A stretch of 64,000 nucleotides of DNA from Pocillopora verrucosa (taxonomy: Eukaryota > Cnidaria > Anthozoa > Scleractinia > Pocilloporidae), in NCBI RefSeq assembly GCF_036669915.1, contig NC_089313.1, forward strand, positions 12,876,440 to 12,940,439, written 5' to 3'. Position 1 is the stretch's first letter. Every line of letters begins with the position of its first letter. The translations under genes and the position numbers were made by a program. This document shows, piece after piece, positions 14,001 to 25,900 of this stretch. A model generated the notes under the pieces. The model did no database searches and had not been told where the DNA came from. It saw only the letters and a program-made list of their open reading frames with translations.

Positions 14001-14626
14001 TGCGATGACCTTAATAGCTACCACGAAGTCATCTTTCTGCAATAAAGAGAAATATAAGCTAACATCACGTACAACCAGTGAGAGAGGAAGTCAAAAGGAC
14101 ACAGACGTAAGGAAAACTTGCATCAGTTGGCGTTTCTCTGCAGCGATATGCTTGGCGCGTTTCCTATGGGATTTATTAAACCAATAGCGCTAATAAATCT
14201 GTGTGAAGCTCACCGATTTTTTATGACCATTAACTAAGCAAATGTAATGACGAGCGAGGTGATGGCTTGCTCGATATCAAAACAAAAATTTGCGTAATGA
14301 AAGCATAGACTATAAATGTCAAAGATATGTACCCATAGGCTCACATTTGTTCGCTGATGAGGCAAAACTTTGGTTATTCTATCTTCGGAAATCTATTCGA
14401 CACTTTTCTCTTAGATTAAAAAAAAAACAAACTCGGAAAACTACTCGGCCAAAAGCGAATCGCGTCGGAAAGCGAACGATCAAAGAAATTATTTCGTCTT
14501 CGCAAAGCCGTGGAAAAGTACATTGTACGTTACCTTTCTGTGATGTCCTTTAAAAACGACTGCAAAAGCTCCATGTCCAATAAAGTCTTTCTTGCTGTAC
14601 ACAAATTCACCTACTTGCTCTGACAT
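2093..14626 (-). CDS. ULK1/2: ULK1/ULK2-type serine/threonine kinase (autophagy initiation)
   Basis: Kinase of the Atg1/ULK complex, which starts autophagosome formation. Exons (high-low): 14626-14534, 14036-13944, 13572-13531, about 13083-13052, 12598-12562, 12234-12184, 12038-11916, 11617-11544, 11134-11033, 10935-10877, 10680-10598, 10055-10005, 9603-9524, 8982-8853, 8522-8376, 8272-8199, 7433-7397, 6726-6678, 6597-5405, 5102-4948, 4200-4075, 3913-3864, 3440-3322, 3216-3110, 2560-2519, 2411-2367, 2236-2093. They join in frame to about 1,112 aa (human ULK1 is 1,050). Kinase domain about residues 8-275: VAIK Lys40, HRDLKPQN Asp132, DFG Asp159, APE at 183. The linker has a LIR-like FVLV near 426 after acidic residues, and a 398-aa Ser/Pro-rich exon. 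From about 903 on, the C-terminus resembles the EAT/MIT domain that binds ATG13. The start ATG is the only one in the first coding exon. ULK1 versus ULK2 cannot be told apart here. Confidence 0.93.
3546..3738. repeat. hairpin-forming dispersed repeat (intron of ULK)
   Basis: Inverted arms containing AATAGATCACAGATGA and its complement TCATCTGTGATCTATT flank a short centre. A second, cleaner copy is at 56044-56232. This looks like a non-autonomous DNA element (MITE). Confidence 0.6.
4594..4799 (+). repeat. dispersed 200-bp repeat, family R1 (intron of ULK)
   Basis: Begins near AACCCTTTACACC and carries GCATATTCTCCATACTGTT, with related copies at 12266-12478 (same strand) and 59685-59892 (opposite strand). 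No coding capacity. The form is familiar from stony coral genomes (recollection, not a search). Confidence 0.6.
7615..8055 (+). mobile_element. relic of a repetitive coding element, possibly crypton/DUF3504-like
   Basis: Shares long stretches with 43715-44010, including the GATGAATGAACGGCAAAGCC region and a short ORF. The translated pieces resemble the N-terminal part of proteins carrying the recombinase-derived DUF3504 domain; that assignment is from memory and tentative. It lies in an ULK intron antisense to ULK, between exons 8199-8272 and 7397-7433. Confidence 0.4.
8480..8660. repeat. dispersed repeat overlapping ULK exon 8376-8522
   Basis: Read on the minus strand, it shares AAATTGGCCAC, TAAAGAGTTT and AAGCTGA blocks in order with 42062-42200 and 58765-58915. 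The flanking CACCACA(G/A)TTTCT block is also shared. The splice acceptor and first third of the ULK exon lie inside this repeat. Confidence 0.65.
12266..12478 (+). repeat. dispersed repeat, family R1 (intron of ULK)
   Basis: Same family and orientation as 4594-4799. Shared blocks include CCTTTACACC, GCATATTCTC and a terminal GTTAGTCACTCTTA-like stretch. Confidence 0.6.
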
Positions 14627-16739
14627 CCTGGAGAATACTTGTTCTTTGTGAGATGAAAGAGCCGGACAGATTCACTTCGTCAGAGAGATATCTGGCGAGC
14701 GATCGAGACGAAAAAGCAGCCAATTTATCGCCAAACGACTGGGCTTTGCGAGGACTCTGTTGTCCTTTGTCAAAAGGATCCATCAACATCACTGCTATTT
14801 GTCCTCCATGACTAGATCTTCACTTATTTCCCATAGAGATTCCGTCCACATCGGCGAGAAGCGTTTGTTTTTGTTTCGTTGGGTAAATGCATTTTATTTC
14901 ACCGCTCAAAACAAACTCTCCCGAGTGACGTCATTGGACGGGAGGTCACTAAGCTGCTGGGTCGGGTCGGGTCGGGAGAGGATTATCCGATTTGGTGGGG
15001 TGGGTGTAAGTACACAGTAAGGGAAACATACTCTGATGCAAACTAGTGGGTAGCTTTGAACCATGTTCGCATTCAGTGAGCATGTGAAGCCATCTCTCTG
15101 TCGGGGAAATGTCACAAGAAAGTATCCAATTTAAAAGAATCGAGTTCCTGGTTAATCATAACAGACTACATTGTTTATTACTCAGTTATTTTTAGTTCAT
15201 CTCCCATTCGAGAAATTCCGGAATGATTTGGAAATAACCATTACAGGATCCGACTCGTGGGGCAAAGATAGCATTGTATTTTTAGGGGACCAGACGTTTT
15301 GGGGCTCAAGCTAGGCTACCTGTGTGTTAAATTAAGACAAAAAAATATGGGAAGATTGCAGGAATTTCGATGGAAAGTTCGGTGACTGTTAATCGATACC
15401 TCAGAAAAAGAGAGGCAATCCCTGCCTTAAGAAAATCTATTTCCATCGAGTTTCCATTGCAATTTAGTTAATCCTATGATTGAATAAGTTAGTGCTGTAA
15501 TTTCCTCAGACAACCGGGCACAACTTTCTTTTTGCTATACATCACAAATACCATCCGCATTCTTTGAATTAACGCCCAGGGCGCTTGCCTTGTATAAATT
15601 TAGGGAATGTGGAGCGCTTCTGAGAGGTATTCGCGGCTTAGATAGATACCACTATTCATTCGTTTTATTGAGAGTCGATAATTACCTTAAATGATACAAT
15701 GTTTCATTGCCTAGCAGAGAACAAAGTCATGAATTCAAAATCATTGACCTGAGAAATATCTTTTTTCTTACTCATTACACACACGCAAAACTCAATGATC
15801 TGGAGGACTTCACCATGCATACAGTCATTATATTACGCTTGTGTAGCGCGAGTAATCGCAACAATAATTACATGATTAATTATATATGAAGGTGAACTGG
15901 AAAATGAAATCCGTTTGAAGATGCTGGGATTGATAGGTCGTGTCTCAAAAAAGAAATAATCATTTCTATGAAACCATTCCTCTTAAGACACATGGAAAGT
16001 TGGCAACTCTTGTTTTCAATGATTCCGTTAAATCGTCACACATTTGAGGTTAGTAGACTTTGATTAATGTCAGTTTGTTTCAATTGTTGCTTTTAGATAT
16101 TTACGCTTGGAGGTTATGATTAGATACCTAGAGAATCGAAAGCTCAAGAACCGTAAAGAAAAGTCGTAATTTTCATCGCTTCGTCGGTGCATGAATTATT
16201 GTTTCCTTTCCTAGTTTCGTTTGTTAATTGCACACAAGAAAAGAAAGCTGTCTCTTTTTCCACTGGCTCCCTTTTTTCTAATACAATTTCATCCAAACAA
16301 TTCACAGTCTTTCCTCTATGGAAAAAAACGTTTAACTTGAATCATCAACTGAGCATAAAGATATCTCACACTTGAGTTTGCAAACCTCAGAGCCCACGAT
16401 CCGACTTGTTTTAGCAGTCGTTACATTTTGCGCATGTTCCGTTGCAGTTTCACGGGGTGCGGCGCTGGTGCTCTACTGACGTGGCGGGATAAACACCCGC
16501 CAAAATATCACGCCACCTGGCAAGCGTGTCATCCATAGCAAATATCTCTCAATCCATAGAATTCCTACGCTCTCGAAAGCAACATCTGATGCATTTGAAG
16601 CGCCCTGGTCTTCCGGCCGTGTAAATTATGAACCCTTCATCGGAGTCACTGTAAGAGGGACAACTCTGAAACAACCGATGCCGTTTTTCGACGCGTGGAT
16701 TAAATTTCAGTGAATCCTTCCTCAAACTGGACGGTTATT
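14627..16739. other. intergenic: divergent promoter region of ULK (left) and GPCR (right)
   Basis: Holds the 5' flank of the ULK gene and, toward 16740, a GC-richer stretch (16440-16660) that could be the GPCR promoter or 5' UTR. A TTTCAG acceptor-like site at 16705-16710 leaves open an upstream exon. No ORF here has a recognisable domain. Confidence 0.5.
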
Positions 16740-18116
16740 ATGACACGCGCTACAGGAACTCAAAGCTCGGCTTATCATGAAACCATGGCCGTTGGAAAAG
16801 TAGTCGCCTTGTCGCTTATCCTGGTCGTGTCTACCACTGGCAACGTGTTGGTTTGTTACTGCGGACTGCGATCTCCGAGGATGTCTGCCATGAACAGCCT
16901 TATCGTGAATTTATCCATTGGAGAACTTGCCATCGCGTGCTTTGTGATTCCGCTAAAGATAGAACGTGAGATTGTAGGGGAGTACTTGCTTGGAGGACCA
17001 ACGGTCTGCAAATTATTGGAATACGCCCAATCGGTTGCTCTAGGATCGGTAACAGTGACTTTATTAATGATAAGCATGGACAGGCTTTATTCCGTGTTTT
17101 ATCCACTGTCGAAAATAACCCGTCGACAGGCTAAATACATGGGCGTATTTGCATGGTGTTACGCGCTGTTGTTCGCTAACCCAGTACTTTACTACTTCTT
17201 GGGAGCGAAACACCAACCACAAGCTTTGTTGTTCAGCTGTGACAAGCACTTAGCTTTGCCTTGGAAAGACAAGCTTTATTCCTTGGTTCAACTCTGGGCG
17301 ATATTTTTGTTGCCAATAATGATTATGACTGTGACATATTTCATAGTTGTGAGTAGGCTGCTTAAGCCCGATTCAGTGACTCATCCCGTAAGCAAACTTG
17401 GTGCCCGCGAAGGTAAGCCAGACGTACCTATCAATACTCACCGCCGATTCACCAGCTCTCTGCGATCAAACGCAGTTCCACTTGCTAAACGAAAATCAGT
17501 AGTAATGAACCTTATTGATGGCTACTATTCATTTTGTGATGGGGCTCCGTTAGCGGCGATTTACGCTCTCGAGACTGTTGGCCAATCCTAAGAAAAAAAG
17601 CATTGAGATTTTTCGCGATTTCGCTTGTTTCCTGGCTTTGGGACAACTGTGGCGCCCAATCCGGCGGTGTAAAAGCTTTTTCGAACGCAATCTTCGGGAT
17701 CAGATGTGTCGATGCCGACAGAAATCAGCCCAGAACTCGCCAGTCGACGTAAGATTATTTATCCCGGAATTTGCACCCAGGGAAAACTCAGTGAACTGAA
17801 TGTCAGTAACTTTGGTAGACTCGTGGACTCAACAGGGCAAAGTGCCGTTTTCAAAGAGCCGCTGTTACGGGTGTCATCAGGAGAAAATCCGTCTCCAAGC
17901 GCTCCGGAGCTAAACGGGAATAAACTGGCTCGATTGATCAGTAAACACCCGACGTTTATCGAAGTCTTGGCCTCTCAACTTGGAGAAGTTCTGATATTTA
18001 GGGTGAATATTTCAAAGATGACAGCTAAACTTAATTCTAAGAGAAAGAGGCCGGTACTGATCAATGAAATTTTCAAAAGGAAACGGACAGGAAAACTCAT
18101 AATTGGAAGTTCTTAG
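16740..18116 (+). pseudogene. class A (rhodopsin-like) GPCR, broken at TM6-TM7
   Basis: An open frame runs from ATG 16740 to a TAA at 17589 (an upstream GTG at 16710 is less likely). It shows TM1 with a GN-V motif, TM2 with NLSIGEL (Glu in place of the usual Asp), a TM3 end reading DRL rather than DRY, and helices up to TM5. The region expected to read FCWxP in TM6 reads FCDGAP. TM7 is split over two frames: a piece ending FLALG, then NPAV in the original frame, followed by TAA (17670) exactly where the NPxxY tyrosine should be. After that the frame stays open to 18116 and looks like a polar cytoplasmic tail. Ligand class is not recognisable. A pseudogene or allele-specific null is likely; assembly error is the alternative. 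Confidence 0.6.
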
Positions 18117-19954
18117 ACTATAAATCCACCTTGACTTGAATAAGAGTGGTTTTTAATGACATTTCATGATATGTTTCAAAAGCTTGTGCCAGCTGCAACT
18201 CAGGCCAGTAGGGATAGTAATGTTTGTGGAATCTTTATCTTAATATGTTAGATTGCAGAACTTCTCAGCCATGATTCATCATGGGTTGTTTACTTTGAGT
18301 ATTATACTTCTTACTCGACACCTCCTTAAAACTTTTCTAAAGAAAGTAAATCTGTAATTAATTCATTATAACATAAATCACCAAACCTTAGTAAAATGAA
18401 CAAATAATAAATAAATAAAAACTTTACTGTAAAATGCGCAGTTTACGACTAAAATTTTAAATTCAATGATAGACTGTTTCTTATTTTTAATTCCAAAACC
18501 AAAGTGTCTTCCTCATTCAGTTATAATAGCAAAGGTCATAACCACAACTTTAAGAAGTCAACGAGAACTCAAGTACGTCAATAGTTAAACTAGCCCCAAT
18601 TCAAACGCGGGAACGCACGTGATCAATTACAAGTCTCGACTTTTTTAGCCTCGCTCGGCTTAGCTTCATTTAGGATGGGAGACGGCGCAATTTTTCTGGA
18701 CCAATGATACAGCGTAGTGAAGAAAATCCAATTCAGATTCGCAATAATGTGAACATTTCATTGAACATTGCTCCAATGGACAGTTAAGGATGTTAGGGGG
18801 AAATAGCTGGCAGAAAAAAACACGCTGAGAGGGAGGCACAAGGGTCGGTTATTTGCACGAGGGCAGGGAACTCAGTTAGTTTTTTCCGTGTATGAGGATC
18901 GATTTAATGAAATAAATGTTCTTTCCAATGTCAGCTTTCGGCCCTCTTGACTTTGTAAACAAAAATAAATGTTCAGATGAAAGGTTCGGCCACAAAGTTG
19001 AAGATGGTTTACAACGGTTAAACTTTGTTTAAATAAGCCAGCAGTAAGAAATTGCGAGAAGTGTATGAGGAAACCTCCCATGGAAGAAACGGTTAGAGAG
19101 GGAACTAGGTAGCCGGGAAGGAAACTTATTTAGAGTAACTTTGCAGATTATTGGGCTGAAACAATTATTTTATGCACCAGGGGCCACTGAAGTCAACCGT
19201 GCCAGAGCCACTGCTAGAGTTATTGCTATCTGTGATAAGTAGCTAATGACGCGTGTAAAAATCATTAAGTCAAAACATTACAAGACACTTCAGGATCGAC
19301 ATCAAATTTTGTTGTGATTGACCAATTGAGCGGCTGAAACTCACTGAATGTGTTGTTTTGGTCAAAAGTTACTGAAGTTCAAAGTTAGCAGAAATTGAAA
19401 AACATCATAAGACCTATCTGAAGATTTCTGTTTCGTTGATTTTGGCCAAAACAGAATGAACAGGATTCAAAGTTCACCACGACTTTGATACTATTAGGAC
19501 AAACAGTATGCATCCAATGCAATAATCTTCATAGAAAAGATAAAAACTAGTTTGAACTGGTGGAAAACGCAGTTTTTATTCACATTCGTTGTGGCTTGTT
19601 GTACTATATGTAGGTACCTATTCCAAAACCTTAAATTGACTTATGTCATCTACTATAAAATGAACTTACGCGAAAAACGACTCAAAATTCTTGCTCTGAA
19701 AGTTCTGAAAGCTACAAAAGGTGAGATTTCAGAGAGTTTCTCATGCATGGTTCAAAATCGAAGTGGAGATTAACATTTTGTCTTACTCCTTGGACCAATA
19801 CAGAATTACCTATCCAATATATTACAACTTGGTTGACTTTGCAAACGTGTAACGTCTCAAATGATTCTTGTAGTTCAAAATGCTCCTCATTTTTGTGTGA
19901 GTATTTCATAAATCCTTTAGCAAATCGTCGTTTAGTGAGAAGGCAAATAATGTT
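18117..19954. other. intergenic, no gene recognised
   Basis: AT-rich; only short ORFs without domains. A TTTATT at 19575-19580 (AATAAA on the minus strand) could serve the GGT-1 gene that ends at 19955. Confidence 0.45.
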
Positions 19955-22900
19955 TTAATATCCAGCGGGCTGTCCTCCTTTCCTGTAGTCAGATTCTGCG
20001 TAGATCTGTGGTACCAAGCCGTACACATATCCTTTTCTTTTTCCACGGTTGTCAATTAGTTTGTATTTGTGGGGATTTCTCACAATTCCCTGGACCACAC
20101 CGTGACTTATATCACTCACGTTGACCTAAAATTAAAATACAATTGCAATCATTTGAAAGGACATGTTGAAGAATGTACCTGAGTAGGAAATAACTGAAAT
20201 AATTTTGTCATCACTGTGTGATCAGATGTAACAAAAACGTTAGCCTTCGTGTAAGTTCCCATATGTGAGACGCCGATTATGCGAGCTGAGAGAGGACATC
20301 AAAGCAAACGGTGAACGAGCGAATAAGCGCGGAAACGCTCGCTTTGATGCTGGAGAAAAAAAGCATTTCCGCTGTGGGAAAGAGAGAATGAGGCACTCCC
20401 AATAATCACTAAGCGAAATAAAGTAACACTAGCGCAATCCCGAATTACTTTTGTCACTCAGTTGAAAAATGCTTTGTACACTTTTTGCACAATTATGATT
20501 GATTTTAGTTTTGCATCTGATCGGTTGAGAAAGTGGCGCGAGTTTTCTTGGCCGCAGAGCGAAGGCCAAGCCTGAAATTCGGTATTCATCGGACACACTT
20601 TTCTCTATGTATACGCATCTACAAACCTTATGTCCCAAGGAAATAAGGCCATTGACGACCTCTGTTGGAAACCTAGTCTCAGCGAATACAAAGTTAGGAT
20701 AGAGCTGGTCGTGTACTCGCGGCATTGTAATGGAGGTCTGCAGATTTTTCTTGAACCAAAAGTAGTTCATTATCGCCTGCGGAAAAAAGACAAAACAAAA
20801 CTATCATGTCTTGTTTCAATTTTGGAATTTATGGACCTCATGTGACGCTGGAGAACTGAGATATGATATTTATTGCGTGCAGTATTTCCAATATTGTAGC
20901 CATGAACAAATCGTTGTGTCCGATTGCTTTCAGTACTAATTTCAGATTGCTTTCAGTACTAATATATTTGCTTCTATACTTTATTGAACAACTATTGATG
21001 TATTTACCAGTTATGCTTCTCTTTATAATTTAACAATATCTAACTATTTAGTTTTTAATTTTCTTTATATATTGTAAATAATGTTTGTTGATGATTGACC
21101 CGCCTCGAATAGCAAATTTGCTATCTGCGGGTCAACATAATCTAAATTATTTTGTAAGAAAAAGAAAAATAAAGTGTGAAAGTGTGTGCAGGGTTGCAGG
21201 TATCAGAAATATGTCATACTTGTAGACCGCTATGCCTTAGCTACTTAGCACTTGATAAAAATTTCTATATGCGGTATTTCATTGTATCTCCACTCAAGCT
21301 TACCTGCGCAACAGATGTTGTAATGATGGTACCCCCAGCAGCACCAATCGTCATTAAGACATTTCCTTTTTATCCAGTACTATCGCGGGCACGGCTGAGG
21401 ACTGCGGTCTCTTGCCCGGTTTGATGAAATTGACAGGAGATGGCGGAAGTCCGAATTCATTTGTCACGTGCGGTGCACTGAAGTCGTCCATTTCATTGTT
21501 GTAGACGAAGCCAAGCTTGTTTGAGAGAAACTTGGCTCCAAAACTGCAGCAAAGCAAAAGACGGTAATGTCAATGATATCCTTGGGCTCACGAAGCTGGC
21601 GCTCCAAGGTGATTTGAAAATTGGTTCAACTACTCAAGTTCTTTCAGCGCAACAGTCCGGTTTTTTTTTTGACGTTTAAGAACAAACGTCACCATATATG
21701 TCACTCTTGTGCGTATTCTGTAAAATCAAAATCTGTCTCCCAACAATCCCTTTTCAGAGAAGCGAAAAATTTCCCTATGGCGAGTTTTCTAGTTTTAGCC
21801 GGAGATTATTAAGTCACGCGGTCTCGGTATACAGACCAGTTGCGTGCAAGCGTTTTGATTGATTACAAACTTTCCAAAATAATAAGGTGGGTATTTATTC
21901 GCTGTTGGTGATAACAATAAGTATTGCAAGAAAGAACCAAGAAAGGAACACGTGGTGTCATGAATTCAAGCTCCAGTTACTTACTATCCATTTACGGTGC
22001 TTGTAAGTGAGACTGCATCTCCATTTGCAGCCAACACCGACAAGCTTGTCGTTCCAGTTTTGATGGGTACATGGTACCTTGAGCCATAATAATCTTGAGA
22101 ATGCGTCATGGTGTCCGTGATTTGGCGTCTGATGTCGTCGGCTAGTTTTGTGCTCATCATTTCTTTCACGGTCTGGTAAAAACACAGATAGGTGATCAGA
22201 GTTTTAGCTTTTGTAGGAAGATCATGATATCACTAAACATTTGCCAATTGTCTTTTACAGAGGATCCCCACCAGCTAGAATTATTTGCAAATCACGAAAA
22301 AACTAACTTATTGTAACTCGACTTTACTTTTTGCTACTCGAGGAACACAACTATGCTTTGAGCGTCATGCGAAAACCATCCTACCGCGTGACTCAACAAA
22401 ACTTTGTGCGTTTCTACAGGACCAACGTATTGTAACACGACAATACCTTGTGTGTCACGCAACGACCAATATACTATAACACATACCAACAGAGCAGAAT
22501 TTGTTGATTATCGACACAAACCTTATTGACGTCTTTCTCGTAGTTAGGGTCAGCTAACAATGATCGATACTTGTACGCAAACTTAAATGCTTCAATAATG
22601 CGATGATATGTTCTCACTGGGTTATCCTCAAGATCTCTCTGCTTTAATTTATACCCTTTGGTGTAAAGGAAATGCATGAAAATTAATGAGCTCAGTCGTG
22701 TTCTGATACAATACAGGGAGTAAAAAAGGTTGATAAATAGAATACAGGATGATGCAGTCCCGAAGATGTGGTGCTGTTGCAGACCAATAGTAAAATTACA
22801 CTTCACTAGTGTCGACGTCACTGTGGACAAGGTGGAATGGAGATTATTTCTGTGGGACAACTTATGGTACTTTTTACTGTATTTTTTTTGTTTGTACTTT

Positions 22901-25900
22901 TACGGTTATTTTGGCAGGATGCTATTTTTCGTCTACATATCATCAGGAGCAACCTCCTCCCCCTTTCCTACATTACGTAGTCTACCATTTTCCAGCCTTT
23001 CCAAACAGATGCATTTGGGTCTGTTTCATATGAATGCAAGCCTCATTTCCAAGTGCAATTTTTTATCCACCCGGCTTAAACTTGGCGAAAACGTATAATT
23101 TTTCTAACGGCTTGGTACAGGTCAACCGCTTACCTTTCAAGATATTCAGAGTCAGGGCCAACACTGGGCCAGCGGTTGGCGGAGGAGTGCTAAGTAACGT
23201 CATGTCGTCCAACTTGCTTTTTAGCACAGGGCGAAACTCAACTTTGTAGTTTTTGAGGTCTTTCAAGGTCAACACCCCTCCAGCAGCACGCACTTCTTTG
23301 ACTATTGATTTACTCATTGGTCCGTTATAGAATGGTTCTGCGCTTCCTGCTCGTGCAATAAGTTGTAGTGTCTTAGCCAATTGCGGTCTCTTAAGAAGGT
23401 CTCCTTTTCGAAGAAGCTTTCCGTTTTTGGCAAAAACACGTCTGTGTAAGTCAAAATGGTAAAATGTGGAGTCTGAACTGTAGTCTGTGACCTTTCTGCT
23501 TATATTGTAAACTTTTTAAAATGTTATCAGCGTAGGTATTTTTTAGTTCGGAGTGTTTTGTGTCGAAACGCGCATGATATGATTGACCAACCAGCCAATC
23601 AAAGCATCGTTTCTGTTATGCTGACTGAACAGCTGATCAAATTCTAATGTGTGAAGAAACATGCACTGCTTGGAAAAAATTCAAAAAATGGAGAAGCCGG
23701 CATAAGAGATATAAGCAATTCATTTATTAGTTAATTAGATGGTCGAACAGTCACTTGAGACAGCAAAAAAATATCATCCAATCATGTTATTTGTTAATCA
23801 GTCGATTAATCGACAAATCGATAAGTCTATCCGTTGATCAAAAGATCGGTATACATTTGTATCAAACGATGGATTATCAATCCATCAATCAACCTGTCAG
23901 TCATTCAATCATAGAATGAATGAATGAAACATTCCAGAAAGCGTTCAGAACCAAGAAAACAGCAGACAATCATCATTCTGTTATCCCAATAAAATGATTT
24001 CTAATCTCACCTGAATGTCTTGTCCTTCATTAGGAGATTTTTCCAAATGCCAATTGCTATGTCTACTGTCTCTGGAATGATGAAACCTTTCTTTGCAATG
24101 CGAATGGCTGGTTTAAACAATTCTTCCCACGGTAGCTTGCCGTATTTCTTCCAAGCTGCCTCCAGGCCTCGCAGTTCACCAGGAACTGCTACTGCTAAGC
24201 CACCTAGAATTGAAAAGTGATTGTTGATGCTGTTCTTTCCAATAAAGCTACTTTCTACATTCTTGAAAAGTCGCACATTCACAATAAGTTGGAAAATTTC
24301 AAGCTGAAATGATTGATAAGTAATGGATGGAAGGAGAATTTTTGCCGTAAAAAGACTTGATCTCAGAGAATTGGGATCCATACCTTATCGTGTCGCAACA
24401 CTCAAATGTTCATGTCTGCGACAGCCGTATGAATGCTATACCGCTTGCGATAAAGTGGAGCACTTGTGTAATCGGCTGAGATGATTTTCACAAGATAGTC
24501 TTTAGCGACAGACAATTGATGTGAAGCGAGTGTGACTGGCAGGTTCATGGATCTCAAGTCCAAACCTTTTTCCCACCTCGTCACACGTTCTGAAATTGAA
24601 ATTTCCGCAACGCTTTCGTCGTTTACTTTGTTTAGTTTATCATTTTGATTGGTCGTTTGAAACCTTCGTTGAGCCTCACCAGCCAACCAGTGTCCCATTC
24701 CCGGTGGAGTAAACTTCAATAACATACATACAATTTCTTCGACAAACATACTTAATCTTACCTAGAATCCCATTCATTGGATCTCCTTTAAATAAATCTA
24801 CCCCGGCTCGTTGAGGCGCGGTCTCTCTGAAGTCAATCATCTCTGCTGACCGCTTGTGACTGTCGTAGACCATCATAAACCCACCGCCTCCAATACCAGT
24901 GGAATGCAGGTTGATTACACCAACACACAGTATTGCTGCGATCGCAGAGTCAACAGCAGAACCTCCTTTCTTTAGAATGTTACGACCGATTTTAGAGCAT
25001 TCAGCATTGTCAGTAGCCACAGCGGCATGTTGATAAAAGTGCTGCTTGTTTGGTAGTTTGGCTTTTACTGCACTGCAGAAAAGACGGAACATAGAAAAAA
25101 ATTTCTTAGGGCTTATTTTGAATGAGTTCCGCAAAACCAAAATTAAGCTTACTAAAACAGCCAATCAGAAGAAAGGAAAATATCACTTGAAATCAATGAG
25201 AACTTACATTAGCGCGGGAAAACGCCAGTGACCAAATCGCGATTGGTTTTAATATTGGATCTGATTGGTTGAGAACGTGGCACAAGTTTGGTCGACCAAT
25301 CATACAGCAAAATAGAGCAAAACGAAAGCCATCCTGGATTTGCTCAGCACTTAATAGGAAATCTCTCCATCATGCAGCAACGTTTCAAACTTAATTCTGT
25401 AATCACGCTAATTAAGCAACGTTTTAGAAAACTTAATGGTTAGTTAGCATTTATTCAGCTTCCTGATTCCACAGTTGTTTGCCCTTTAGTCTTTTTCTTT
25501 TTGTGTAAAAGTTTCTGTTGAGTTAGTTAAGTGGGGTCATTGTCCGTTATTCGTCCTCGAATCGAACTGTGTAAATTAATGAGGAACATGGCACCATTTC
25601 GGTTAGGTGATCGAATGAAGAAGATTGTTTTTCATTTTGTTGTGAACTTGAGATGAAGGAAATATCTGAGTTTCCAAGTGGTTCGGTGGTAAAGCGTCGG
25701 AGCGCAAAATCTGAAGATATGTGGTTCGAGTCCTCGTGAGGAAATCAGATTTTTCATCTGTTTCACATTCTTGGCAAAAAGGATAACAGCTTTCTTTCAA
25801 CTAAAATTTTCCACTGAACTTGTGGACGAGGTTTTAAAAAACAAGAGGAAATTTCAAGAAAGCATTATTAAAAGTTTATCATCTCTTGAAAACTTCAAGG

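Noticed and set aside
22730-23098. 122-codon plus-strand ORF in the GGT-1 gene
   Set aside because: It lies mostly in an intron antisense to GGT-1 and has only hydrophobic low-complexity sequence.
25668-25745. tRNA gene
   Set aside because: Box A and B are recognisable, but the acceptor stem and anticodon arm do not pair convincingly and a SINE-like tail follows.
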